DNA of 64,000 bases. Source: Symbiodinium natans (lineage: Eukaryota; Sar; Dinophyceae; Suessiales; Symbiodiniaceae). The DNA is taken from positions 111,979 through 175,978 of the forward strand of contig CAJNDS010000286.1 of the NCBI GenBank assembly GCA_905221605.1, read 5' to 3'. Below the pieces are notes generated by a model, which ran no database searches, had not been told where the DNA came from, and was given only the letters and a program-made list of their open reading frames with translations. A program made the translations under genes and the position numbers. This document shows positions 1 through 8,461 of the stretch, piece after piece (within the stretch, counting starts at the first letter, position 1; each line of letters opens with the position of its first letter).

Positions 1-125
1 GAACCCTTCTTTGTAGGTTGCCTAGGAATCCTATAAGGGGTTCGTACATGAAATAAGCTCTTTGGCCAACGTCCGAATTCGTTTTCGCACCAGCACACCG
101 AAGCTTCTGAGCTCTCTGACCCAGA

Positions 126-242
126 GAGAGGGTTTAGGGTTTATAGGGTTTGTAGGGTTTATAGGGTTTATAGGGTTGATAGGGTTTATAGGGTTGATAG
201 GGTTTATAGGGTTTATCGGGTTCATCGGGTTCATCGGGTTTA
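126..242 (+). repeat. Variant telomere-like array (GGGTTTATA/GGGTTGATA)
   Basis: Degenerate 9-base units derived from TTTAGGG by insertion of TA or GA. The translated open frame here (Gly-Phe-Ile repeats) is an artefact of the repeat. Bases 66-125 just upstream form a non-repetitive stretch that could be a short exon (VRIRFRTSTPKLLSSL), but support is weak. Confidence 0.85.
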
Positions 243-371
243 TAGTGTCAGACCTGAACAAGAACCCGCACAGACCCGAAACTACCAGCTTCAAAAGGCC
301 CACTTAGCCCTCAACCCAAAGGGCCTTAGCCCGAAGACCCCGAAGCAACCTCCGAGGCCCCCTAAACTAGG

Positions 372-464
372 GGTAGGGTTTAGGGTTTAGGGTTTAGGGT
401 CTAATTAGGGTTTAGGGTTTAGGGTTTAGGGTTTAGGGTTTAGGGTTTAGGGTTTAGGGTTTGA
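372..464 (+). repeat. Interstitial telomere-like array TTTAGGG
   Basis: About twelve units of TTTAGGG in the plus orientation, preceded by a short unique stretch and followed by an exon-like island at 511. Confidence 0.95.
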
Positions 465-510
465 GGGACACTCACCCAAGCCTGGATGGAAGAAGGGCTG
501 AGGAGATCAG

Positions 511-603
511 TACCCGCGTCCCGAAGTCCCTAGGTCCGACCTGCGGGGCATCTTCGTGGGGATCTCCTCGATCTTCTATGCCGCCAGGGATCGCCCGAAG
601 CCC
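511..603 (+). CDS. Candidate exon, membrane-like peptide
   Basis: Starts after GAGATCAG and stays open for about 30 codons, with a hydrophobic core LRGIFVGISSIFYAA that could be part of a membrane helix. The frame closes at the TAA of the following CCCTAAA array. No clear GT donor is seen, so this may be a last exon or may use a non-canonical donor. Product unknown. Confidence 0.35.
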
Positions 604-690
604 TAAACCCTAAACCCGAAACCCGAAACCCGAAACCCGAAACCCTAAACCCTAAACCCTAAACCCTAAACCCTAAACCCTAAACCTAAA
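600..690 (-). repeat. Interstitial telomere-like array CCCTAAA with CCCGAAA variants
   Basis: Array in the opposite orientation to the one at 372-464. It begins with several CCCGAAA units and then pure CCCTAAA. Confidence 0.95.
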
Positions 691-917
691 CTAAATGTTG
701 AGCAATACCCGCGCGCCCAAAAGAAGGGAGAGGTTTAGGGTTCAGGGTTCAGGGTTTAGGGTTTAGGGTTTAGGGGGCTTAGTTTTTGGGCCCTCAGGGC
801 ATGATCGCCAAACCCCATGAACCCCTAAAGCCCTAAACCCCTAGCCACACACCTTTTTTGCAACTGGCCTAGGCGACTGCCCCGAAACCCTTGTAGAACG
901 TACCCGCTTCCCCACAG

Positions 918-1091
918 TCCAGGGGAGAGGTTGGGATCCGAGTTCCCTTTGCGACGCAGGACGCTGGCATCACAGAGCGGCTGATACAGAAGAAGGACCC
1001 CATGACACCAGGGTTTAGGGTTTAGGGTTTAGGGTTCAGGCCGGAAGAATTGTCCTCTTCAAGGGTAGGGAGCAGGGGAAAGATTTCAGGG
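918..1091 (+). CDS. Candidate exon pair split by a pure telomere-repeat intron
   Basis: Exon 1 (918-1012) follows TTCCCCACAG and reads SRGEVGIRVPFATQDAG, continuing ITERLIQKKDPMTP with GC-ending codons. It ends at GG|GTTTAGGG. If the telomere tract 1013-1039 (GTTTAG ... TTCAG) is removed, the frame continues as GPEELSSSR, then reaches GTAGGG near 1070. The 27-base intron would be extremely short, so an extended intron or chance is possible. Product unknown. Confidence 0.4.
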
Positions 1092-1410
1092 AAACGGCTG
1101 TGAGCCGCCAAGTTTTTGAGGATCTTGAGCCTAAGCCTGGAAGCTTTGAGGCTTTAGTGTTTTGGATTTGCATAAGGACTGGGCCTCAGAGTAGACCCAC
1201 AAGGGGGGTTGGGAAGTTAAAAAGGGAGCGACCCTCTGAAGGGTCATTGCCGTGCACAGTTTCCCTACTAAGAGCTGCTTAGAACCCTAAGCCCGAAGCC
1301 CAAACCCTAAACCCCAAACCCTAAACCCCAAACCCTAAACCCCAAACCCTAAACCCGAAACCCTAACAACCCTAAACCCTAGCAACCCTAACAACCCTAA
1401 ACCCCAAGAG

Positions 1411-1513
1411 GACTGCTTGCTGGCCCTTTCTTCGGCTATGGAAGCCGAGCTCGTCCGAGGCCAGGTTGCCCGGAAGCCCTCAGAAGCGCCAGAAGAAGCT
1501 CAGGATCTAAAGG
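1411..1513 (+). CDS. Candidate exon, acidic helical peptide
   Basis: An open frame after AAGAG reads DCLLALSSAMEAELVRG, followed by a Glu/Ala-rich tail. It ends at CTAAAGG|GTTTAGGG, so the donor is supplied by the telomere repeat. Flanked by CCCTAAA upstream and TTTGGGG variants downstream. Family not recognised. Confidence 0.45.
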
Positions 1514-1780
1514 GTTTAGGGTTTGGGGTTTGGGGTTTTGGGTTTTGCGGTTTGGGGTTTGGGGTTTAGGGTTTAGGGTTTGGGGTTTGGGGTTTGGGGT
1601 TGCTTGGGTGCAGGGTTTAGGGTTGCTGCTTGGGTTTTGCTTGGGTTTAGGGTTGCTGCTTGGGTTTTGCTTGGGGTTAGGGTTGCTTGGGTTGCTTGAG
1701 TTGCTTGGGTTGCTTTGGTTGAGGGTTTAGGGCTTGGGTCTAGGGTTGAGGTTGAGAGTTCCCCCACCGAATCTCTTCAG

Positions 1781-1869
1781 CCGGAGGCTCCAGCGAAGCA
1801 ATCCAGGAGGAGTGGGCCGCCAAGAAGTTGCCCCTCGCCCAGGCTCTTAAGGCTCTTGCCGGCTTTCGG
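1781..1869 (+). CDS. Candidate exon, amphipathic helix
   Basis: Clean AG (TCTCTTCAG) before and GT (CGG|GTGTGTTGG) after an 89-base island. One frame reads GGSSEAIQEEWAAKKLPL then AQALKALAGFR, with strong G/C at third codon positions. The other two frames are less protein-like. This is one of the better-supported islands. Product unknown. Confidence 0.5.
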
Positions 1870-2043
1870 GTGTGTTGGGCTGTGGATTCTGGGACTTCAG
1901 CTCTGCGAGGACAAAAGTTCGTCCGGAGCCTGAACCCTAAACCCTGAACCGAAAGAGGGGTGGAGGGCGTAGGGACCAAGAGCAGCTGAGGCACCTCCAC
2001 CAGCAGAAGGCCGGACAGTGCTGGTTTCTCTCTCATCGTGGAT

Positions 2044-2272
2044 GTGGGGTTTAGGGTTTAGGGTTTACGGTTTCGGGCTTAGGGCTTGGGTTTAGGGTTT
2101 AGGGTTTAGGGTTTAGGGTTTAGGGTTTAGGGTTTAGGGTTTAGGGTTTAGGGTTTAGGGGTTAGGGTTTGGGTTTAGGGTTTAGGGTTTAGGGTTTAGG
2201 GTTTAGGGTTTAGGGTTTAGGGTTTAGGGTTTAGGGTTTAGGGTTTAGGGTTTAGGGTTTAGGGTTTACTTA
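2044..2272 (+). repeat. Long telomere-like array TTTAGGG
   Basis: The longest uninterrupted array in the window, roughly thirty TTTAGGG units with one or two single-base slips. It is followed by about 300 bases of ordinary AT-rich sequence with no gene seen. Confidence 0.97.
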
Positions 2273-3000
2273 CAACTTGCAACCCTAGTTAAGGCTTTCA
2301 TGGTTTGCTTGACGAACTTAGCTCAACGCTACAAACAAATCCTTCGTACCCACGTGCTAAGTTCCCTGAGCTTTTGTCATGGGTTCCTCTATTACGCCCC
2401 TCTATACTACCCCTGTAGGTTCCCTCCATTATTGAGGCTATTTAGGATTAAAAAAAGAGCTTAATTAAGGTTAGTTAAGGGAAGTATAGAGGGTGGGTAG
2501 CAGGTAGCACATAGACCCATGATTTTGGGTTTTGTGGGGGCCCCAGGGTTAGTTTGGGGGATTAGGGTTTGGGGTTTTGGGTTCAGGGTTTACGGTTTGG
2601 GGTTTGGGGCTCTAGGCATGGAGTTACTAGTAATTGTGGGCCGCTGATCAAGCAAGATTAGCTCCAGCAGTAGCCGAATCGCGACATGCACGAACTGGCT
2701 TTTGCCATGCTGAAGACATCTGCAGCACACCAATTGTCCATCGCTATGTTAAACCGTCCGAGACTGACGTGGATGATCTCTCCGCAAGGCGTAACGTCTT
2801 TGAACAATCACTTCTTCTCAAAGGGCTGAGGGATGTTGAGGGTTAAGTTGCGGGAGAACAACCCTTACTAAATCCTAAACACAAAACCCTAAGTCTCCAA
2901 GGACTTTGGGTCCGAAAGCCTTCATATAGAGGGGCTACTTTGAGCCTAACTAAGGGTAAACCCCAAAGATCCTTAAACCTTGACGGTCCCTACGTTTGGT
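2273..3000. other. Intergenic or intronic stretch without a confident gene
   Basis: Mixed sequence with short TTTAGGG variants at 2525-2610. An open frame at 2634-2846 (ending HRYVKPSETDVDDLSA... then stop) is protein-like but lacks splice or start support, so it is noted only. Nothing else is seen. Confidence 0.5.
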
Positions 3001-3087
3001 GACGCAGTCCCTCCTGACCAGGTCGCCAACCTGGCGATGGTGACCTTCCCAGCCCTCTTGGGCCAGTGTGGGCTTGGGAGCTGCAAG
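3001..3087 (+). CDS. Candidate exon
   Basis: One frame reads DAVPPDQVANLAMVTFPALL and continues GQCGLGSCK, with hydrophobic spacing typical of a folded domain. The AG and GT boundaries are ambiguous. It lies between short CCCTAAA-type tracts. Product unknown. Confidence 0.3.
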
Positions 3088-3210
3088 GGACCCCCCTACC
3101 CCTAAGGCTCCAAGGACTCTTATGTTAAGGTTTTTGGGCCCATAGGCCTAAGTGTATAGAAGATTTTGGGGCTATTTTGAGCCATAAGGGTAGACTATTA
3201 AGTCTAGACC

Positions 3211-3291
3211 CTAAACCCACCCTAAACCCTAAACCCTAAACCCTAAACCCTAAACCCTAAACCCTAAACCCTAAACCCTAAACCCTAAACC
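3211..3291 (-). repeat. Telomere-like array CCCTAAA
   Basis: About eleven CCCTAAA units. This is close to the last such repeat before the 10-kb repeat-free island that begins near 3.6 kb. Confidence 0.96.
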
Positions 3292-3495
3292 CGCCCACCA
3301 CCCCTCTCATTCTAGAGGTGAGTGGGCGCCGTCGAGCGCTCAGCGAGACCACGGCAGGCTCTGCTGAGCTGCAGAGCCTGCCGACCGCACCCCTGAGGGG
3401 TCGCCAAGCTTGGTCGCCAAGCACTGTCCCTAATATATTGCATTACCCTAAACCCGAGCTTTTCTGCTCGCGGAAGGCTCCAACCCTCCCAGTAA

Positions 3496-3602
3496 GGGAG
3501 GCCTTAAACCCTTCCAGTGGGAGGCCCTTAAACCCTCCCAGTAAGCAGGGGGACCTTAAACCCCTCCCAATAAGCAGGGGGGCCTTAAACCCTCCCAGCA
3601 GC
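3496..3602 (+). repeat. Short tandem repeat with CCTTAAACCCTCCCAGTAAG units
   Basis: Four degenerate copies of a unit of about 30 bases combining a CCTTAAACC core with CCCAGTAAGCAGGGG. It abuts the GC hairpin cluster and marks the left boundary of the telomere-repeat-free island. Confidence 0.7.
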
Positions 3603-3606
3603 CGGG

Positions 3607-3807
3607 GTTGTCCCGGGACCCTTCCGGGACGGGTTGTCCCGGGGCCCCCCCGGGACAGGTTGTCCTGGGGCGTCCCGGGGCGTCCCGGGACCCCCCCGGA
3701 ACAATTGTCCCGGGGTCCTTGGGACGGCCCTGGGACAGTTGTCCCGGGGCCCCCCCGGGACACCCCGAGACGCCCCCAGGACATTGTCCCGGGGCCCCCC
3801 CGGGACG
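3607..3807. repeat. Cluster of GC-rich palindromes
   Basis: At least five near-copies of TTGTCCCGGGGC...CCCGGGACA, each able to fold into a hairpin with a (C)n loop, in head-to-tail order over 200 bases. It sits exactly where telomere-like repeats stop and the gene-bearing island starts. It could be a terminal or subterminal structure of the mobile element, or a simple hairpin satellite. Confidence 0.75.
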
Positions 3808-4771
3808 CCGAAATTCCAAAATCTGGGTGTCTGTTCCGTTTCGTTTTCCGCGTTTTCCGAGGGATTTTGTACGGTTTTCCAAAACCGACGCGGCAGCCAA
3901 AAACCGCTTCTTGGTCCATAACCTGTGTTTGTTTTGTGTTTTCTGTGCTGTTCGCGGTGCCACGCTTTTCGATTCCATAGCCATGCTTGTACGAACCAGC
4001 AAGATACGATCCCGGATTTCTGCCAGCGCCTGGCTTTGTGCCGTTTTTTTGAATCACGGCCCGTTTTTTCGCTATCTATTTTGGGCGTTTTTGTGTCGAT
4101 TTTTGGCTTTCCTTAAGGTTGGGACGCAGTCTCCCTACAAAACCTCCTGCGGGTAAGTATGCTAGATGTTGTTTTGGAAAACGTTTCGTGTTTTGATCGT
4201 AGGCCTTTGATTCCTGCTGCGGGAGGTTTTGGACGCAACACGAAATTTCATCTCATTTTTTTCGCCTCTAGGCAGCACCTAGCCATGCATGACATCCCTT
4301 TGCAGCGGAAACAGTCGTAGTCTTGTGTCTCTGAGGTCTGGATGCTTCTTGGCTTCGTGGTCGACGGCGACATCGGTGATTGGGGATCCGGCCACAGGCA
4401 CTGCGGGGCACTTCTCTAACTCCCGTGTCTAGTCACTCTCCTTTTCTGCCTCGACTGTGATGCGCATGATCCGGACTGCTGCGAACGCGTCCCACGCCAG
4501 GTGCCGCATGCCTTGGGCGAGGACGACATCCAGGTGCTCGTCCTGAGTAGGGACGATGTAGGGGCATCTCATAGACTTGCGCGCTGGCAGTCGCATATGC
4601 TTAAAAAAGGTTCCTCTCTGGCGGGTGGCCTGCTTGAGCGTTGTGATGCGTGTGAGGCAGGGCTCTTCGACTCAGCCCCCTTGCCTCGATGGGCAACAGC
4701 GACCTGTTGTAGCTTTCTGGCCACCAGGTGTTCTCACCGTTTCTGCTGATATAGTCCGTCGTCTTGTTGCC
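3808..4771 (+). promoter_or_regulatory. Upstream region of the four-gene island, with probable 5' intron
   Basis: T-rich leader with no convincing protein. A consensus donor GCGG|GTAAGTATG lies at 4152, and a pyrimidine-rich acceptor TTTTTTCGCCTCTAG ends near 4271, so a 5'-untranslated intron is likely. An imperfect inverted repeat (AAAACCTCCTGCGG at 4139 against CTGCGGGAGGTTTT near 4217) brackets the donor. A frame opening at 4501 is open for 82 codons but is not supported as a gene. Confidence 0.4.
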
Positions 4772-5317
4772 ATGGCTTCATCGACCGACCTGCCAGCTTC
4801 AGCATTGCTCGTTCATGGCAAATGGATCCAAAGCTTGTTGGACGGTTCGAAGATCTGGGAGCTGAGGGGGGAGCGAACAAAGAAACGGGAGCGGATCGCA
4901 TTGGCCTGTAAAGGAACAGGCAAGCTGTTTGGCGAGGTTCAAGTCACCGACTGCTTGCCCGTCGGTGTCGTCGACTCTGGAGGGCAACTGGTGGCAGTCC
5001 AAGGTCATGAGCAGCATTTCTTGCTCCTGCCCGCCAACATGACCAAGCACCGTGTTTCGAACGAGGAGCTGCGTGGTTTCCGCTACCGTCGTTGGTACGC
5101 CTGGGTCGTCAGCGATCCAGTGCACTACGAAGAGCCAGTCAGGTATTCGCACCCGCGTGGAGCGCAGGACTGGGTGAGGTTGGACAAGTGCCGCCCGGCA
5201 CCTTCGACTGAGGACGAGGCCAGGAGCGCTCCGAAGAGGCAACGATTGTCTTCGACTTCCACAGATGATCGGGCCGACAGGCGCGGCCTAGCTGGCGCTC
5301 AAGGCCAGACTAGTTGA
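4772..5317 (+). CDS. ASCH-domain protein
   Basis: Encodes 181 aa from the ATG at 4772 (GCCATGG context); an upstream in-frame extension exists but adds low-complexity sequence. Residues 11-135 match the ASCH fold of PUA-like RNA-binding proteins: ALLVHGKWIQSLLDG, then the signature GSKIWELRGER (residues 25-35), a hydrophobic strand RIALACKG, and a C-terminal YAWVVSDPV ... HPRGAQDWV block. ASCH proteins are thought to bind RNA or modified nucleotides; some are nucleases or amidohydrolases, so the activity here is open. The tail from about residue 145 is Ser/Arg-rich and likely disordered (KRQR at about 158). It is the first of four same-strand genes, about 325 bases before the next. I infer it is cargo or an accessory of the Helitron-like element, but it could be an ordinary host gene. 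Confidence 0.75.
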   Translation: MASSTDLPASALLVHGKWIQSLLDGSKIWELRGERTKKRERIALACKGTGKLFGEVQVTDCLPVGVVDSGGQLVAVQGHEQHFLLLPANMTKHRVSNEELRGFRYRRWYAWVVSDPVHYEEPVRYSHPRGAQDWVRLDKCRPAPSTEDEARSAPKRQRLSSTSTDDRADRRGLAGAQGQTS

Positions 5318-5642
5318 AAGGCCGCTGCCGATGCCTTTAGTTCAGAACGTGCGACCTGCAGCCGAACTGTGGCTGGTCGATTTTTGACTCAAGGCGCTTC
5401 CGCTTGTAGTCGTGGAAGGGAACAGCCCGACCTCGGACGCGCTTCCTCGCACTCTTGTTGTGGGCGAATGATCTTGAAAGGACTTCGCGTTTCCATCACA
5501 CGCAGCACAGCCTGTCCGGTTCGTCACTGAGTGTCTGCAGAAGCTGGGCCTGCATGTTGAGATTTCTGTAGCTATATAGCATCATTCCTGTATACTTGCT
5601 ATCTACCTCCCTCGGACCGCTCCTTTCCGTTGCCATTCTGCT
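5318..5642 (+). other. Intergenic spacer between ASCH gene and 454-aa gene
   Basis: No gene seen. The last 70 bases carry pyrimidine-rich sequence with TATATAGC and CTATCTACC just before the next ATG, a plausible leader. No telomere-like repeats. Confidence 0.5.
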
Positions 5643-7007
5643 ATGTCCTACTTCGGCAAGATGGGCGGCGCGGCATCGTGGAAGGGTCCGGGCAAGAAGG
5701 GCAAGAAGGCCACTGGAAAGAAGGGAACGGGGCCGAGCGGCAAGAAGGACTGGCTTCGCAAGGTGGCCTGGGGTGACCGCTTGCCGAAGTACTTCCTTCG
5801 CCCATACGTGGATCAGACGGGAAGCCCATTTGCCGGGGGCAGCATCGAGGAGAAGAACTTACTCAGCACCTCCCATCTCCAGACTGTGCTCGACGAGAAG
5901 TGCTCCGAATACTGCGCCCGACAGGGCGTCGCCCTCTCGGAGGGGGCCGCGAACCTTGAGGCCGGAGCGGCTCTGCTGGGTTATCACTTCGTCAAGGATC
6001 CCAAAGCAGCAATACAAAAGCTCGGCATCCAAGAGCTCCTGGACGAGTTTGACTCCACCGAGGGGAAGAAATTCCTCGAGGCTTGCCGATACTTGAACAC
6101 GTCAAACGAGGACCTCGAGCGCAATCAAGATGCGACGTCGCAGGCCGTCAAGCGGTACCTCCGCTTCTTTATGTCTCAGGAGGGCAAGAAGGAGCTCTGC
6201 TTCAAGAAGTTAGCCCGGTTTGCGGCAAGGCTCTACTTGTTTGCGTTCGAAGGCCTCGAAGCAATCACTGCCATCAACCATCCCCGGGTCATGGCAGCAG
6301 GCGTTCAGCGTGTGGGCACAGAGTACAATCTTCCCTCCTCTTCCCGGACATGGCTGAAAAAGCCCGATGACCAAGAGGCAATGCTGTGGTCCTTCGTCAG
6401 TGCCTTTCACCAGCAGAAGGTCGACAGCGGCAAGAAGCGGGCCGCTTCCTCCCTCTTCGAGGACTGGGATGAGCCCGTTGAAGACGGCCACTGGACAGGC
6501 GGCTACGCCAATGCCTGGGGTTACGATGACGACGAGGAAGGCCAGGAGGAAGAACGAGAGGCTCCCAAGGGGGTTGGCAACAAGCGCCCGAGGCGCGGCA
6601 ACATCGGCAAGTCTGCGCATCCAAAGGACGCCTTGGCGTCGGACGAGGAAGATACTGCCGCCGAGCCGATCGACCTCCAGTCATCGCCAGAGCCCGTCCC
6701 GGAGGTGGAGCTGGAGCTCGGCGACTACTCCATGGAGGCGTTGGAGAAGCTGAAGACCTGTCTGGACGAGGTGGCCAACAAGGATGCAAGGGAGCGTCCT
6801 CCCGTCTCTGTTTTGCAGGAGGACTTGAAGGCTGTGCCGACCTCTGCGTTGCGATCCCTTGACCTGGAGGTGACCGTGAAAGCGTTCTGCGACAAGACCC
6901 GCTACCCCAAGACCGAAAACCTTCAGAAGCTTCTCGCCGTGCTGCAGAAAATGGCTGCCAGCCTGGAGGAGGCGCTGAAGGCAAAGCCCGACACCGGGGA
7001 CAAGTGA
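5643..7007 (+). CDS. Unrecognised 454-aa basic/acidic protein
   Basis: An uninterrupted ATG-to-TGA frame of 454 codons with strong GC third-position bias. I do not recognise the family. Residues 1-40 are a Gly/Lys-rich basic tail (KKGKKATGKKGTG). Residues 45-260 look like a compact helical domain with conserved-looking aromatics (LPKYFLRPYV, RYLRFFMSQ, ARLYLFAFEGL). Residues 280-310 are Asp/Glu-rich. KRPRR at 314-318 is a possible nuclear signal, and 360-445 is predicted helical and possibly coiled coil. The build suggests a nuclear nucleic-acid-binding protein. It lies between the ASCH gene and the Zn-domain gene on the same strand, so it may be an accessory protein of the mobile element. 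The opposite-strand and out-of-frame ORFs over it are shadows. Confidence 0.8.
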   Translation: MSYFGKMGGAASWKGPGKKGKKATGKKGTGPSGKKDWLRKVAWGDRLPKYFLRPYVDQTGSPFAGGSIEEKNLLSTSHLQTVLDEKCSEYCARQGVALSEGAANLEAGAALLGYHFVKDPKAAIQKLGIQELLDEFDSTEGKKFLEACRYLNTSNEDLERNQDATSQAVKRYLRFFMSQEGKKELCFKKLARFAARLYLFAFEGLEAITAINHPRVMAAGVQRVGTEYNLPSSSRTWLKKPDDQEAMLWSFVSAFHQQKVDSGKKRAASSLFEDWDEPVEDGHWTGGYANAWGYDDDEEGQEEEREAPKGVGNKRPRRGNIGKSAHPKDALASDEEDTAAEPIDLQSSPEPVPEVELELGDYSMEALEKLKTCLDEVANKDARERPPVSVLQEDLKAVPTSALRSLDLEVTVKAFCDKTRYPKTENLQKLLAVLQKMAASLEEALKAKPDTGDK

Positions 7008-7203
7008 CACGCGGTATATCTATGCTCGCAGGATTGTAGCTGCAGAACTCGCGCATCAGCACGCCGGGCACGTTGTGGTTGGTCGCATATGGACATACAT
7101 CTATACTGCATATGTTTCCGCATCGTACTTGCTGTAATGATTCTCGAAGGGAAGCCATTCAAGAGTTGGCCTGAGAGAAGCCGTGCCGTCGTTGCCCGAC
7201 ACA

Positions 7204-7252
7204 ACGCTCCAATAAGCATTATCCACCTTTATTCACTGTTGGGGCTTTGTCA
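7204..7252 (+). repeat. Intergenic repeat, copy 1
   Basis: A roughly 49-base segment starting ACAACGCTCCAATAAGCATT and running into CACTGTTGGGGCTTTGT. It recurs almost unchanged at 8238-8287. The two copies lie about 220 and 175 bases upstream of the starts of the two genes that share an N-terminal cysteine domain. It may be a duplicated promoter, processing signal or gene-separating element. Confidence 0.85.
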
Positions 7253-7284
7253 GAACTGAACTTGAGCAGCTCTGCAAAATAGCC

Positions 7285-7350
7285 GCTTGCCAGAGTCAGA
7301 GCAGGAGCAGTATAGAGGCTTGCCAGAGTCAGAGCAGGAGCAGTATAAAG
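7285..7350 (+). repeat. Two-unit 33-bp tandem duplication
   Basis: Two adjacent 33-base units beginning GCTTGCCAGAGTCAGAGCAG and ending CAGTATAGAG and CAGTATAAAG. They lie in the leader of the gene at 7476. Confidence 0.9.
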
Positions 7351-7475
7351 GCTTTGCACGGGCTTGATATTGAGGTGGTTGCACGGCATCCACTTCTTCT
7401 TTCATCCTCCGAGTGCTCAACTGAGGCGTGCTAGACCGGAGGCTATACTGTCGTAGGCCTGGTGTCCATCCGCTA

Positions 7476-8099
7476 ATGCCTCGCGCTTGTCTCGGCATGT
7501 CGGGGAACTCCTGCCGTTTCTCCGCTTCGCGGCCGGGTCGCCCCGCACAGCCCAGCCCTGGTCAGCAGCGCTGTCTCTTCTGCGACGCCGAGCGGCTGGA
7601 GACGGCGTTGGCGGCGGCAAGTGGCCGGTCGACGGTGACGCGGATGCTCCGAGCGCCTTGGATGCCCTGATCAATGTGTGTGCGAACTGCCAACAGTGCA
7701 CTCTAATGCTAGAGCACGGCGCACGTTTTCTTCATGCACTCTTGTCGCATGCACTCCTCTGCCGCCGCGCGGGCAGTGATCTACATGGCGCGTGCACTCA
7801 CGCAGGTCCTGCGTGCGAAGGATGCGGACGTCTACGAGGATGCGCTGGTCCGAGTTGGCGAGGTCAGCCCGGATCTTGCGGACATCGAGCGCTGCGTCCT
7901 CGGCCCCAGCACGCCGCGCGATCTACCATCCGAGGCAGACCCTTTCCAGGCACGGCTGTCCTCAGCGGCAGCGACCGCCAAGATCCAGCATGAGGATGGA
8001 TGCGCCACGTCGCAGGACTCGGACGTGATCCCAGAGTTCGACCCTCCGGCCACGGGGGGCACTTTGCGTCGGGACGATGCCTCTGACAGCAGAACCTAG
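7476..8099 (+). CDS. Small Zn-domain protein, paralogous to the Helitron protein N-terminus
   Basis: ATG at 7476. The first 36 residues carry C5-x7-C13-x19-C33-x2-C36 (CLGMSGNSCRF ... RCLFCD), followed by an Ala-rich helix ending GRSTVTRMLR. The same pattern and order occur at residues 86-116 of the large gene downstream. An in-frame TGA at 7668 and the continuing same frame from 7734 imply an intron: a GC donor at about 7653 (or GT at 7635) to TCTAATGCTAG ending 7712 restores one frame, giving roughly 175-181 aa. The C-terminal part (LTQVLRAKDADVYEDALVRV) is helical. Possibly a truncated duplicate of the Rep/helicase gene or a regulator. A true stop cannot be excluded. Confidence 0.55.
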
Positions 8100-8237
8100 G
8101 GCGGAGACTTTTAACCGGCTGTGATTGTTCAGACTTGCTTCGATGCAACGAGAAATCAAGCAACTACATATGACTCAGGACTATATAGTGTACATCGACA
8201 AGTCGCGTTTCGAGATGTTGCATCGTCGCTTTATTTA

Positions 8238-8287
8238 CAACGCTCCGATAAGCATTATCCACCTTTATTCACTGTTGGAGCTTTGTT
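8238..8287 (+). repeat. Intergenic repeat, copy 2
   Basis: Near-identical copy of 7204-7252 (ACAACGCTCCGATAAGCATT ...), about 175 bases upstream of the ATG of the Rep/helicase gene. Confidence 0.85.
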
Positions 8288-8461
8288 CGAACTGCACTCT
8301 CCGCCCGCATGCATCGCCAGCGAAGAAAGACAGAATGTTCACAAGTGTGGATGTCGGCTGTGGATCTCATAAGCACAGGCCGCTGTCGGCAAGCTTTTCT
8401 GCTCTGCGCAGGTAGGCATTGATCGGTAGCGGCCGTGTCTGAGCTCCCTGCTGCTGTCAAC

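Noticed and set aside
62-307. Open frames with Gly-Phe-Ile or Asn-Pro-Ile repeats on both strands
   Set aside because: They are translations of the TTTATAGGG array and carry no independent coding signal. The same holds for frames at 1530-1767, 28154-28399, 46084-46320 and 54371-54553.
2044-2272. A chromosome end
   Set aside because: The array is internal, bounded by unique sequence on both sides, and similar arrays of both orientations fill the window.
3318-4156. Overlapping frames of 95-220 codons in both directions over the GC palindromes
   Set aside because: Gly/Pro/Arg composition comes from the hairpin repeat. Several frames on both strands are open at once.
6083-7219. ORFs of 95-253 codons overlapping the 454-aa gene in other frames and on the minus strand
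   Set aside because: Shadows of a strongly GC3-biased gene; compositionally odd (Arg/Pro/Ser).
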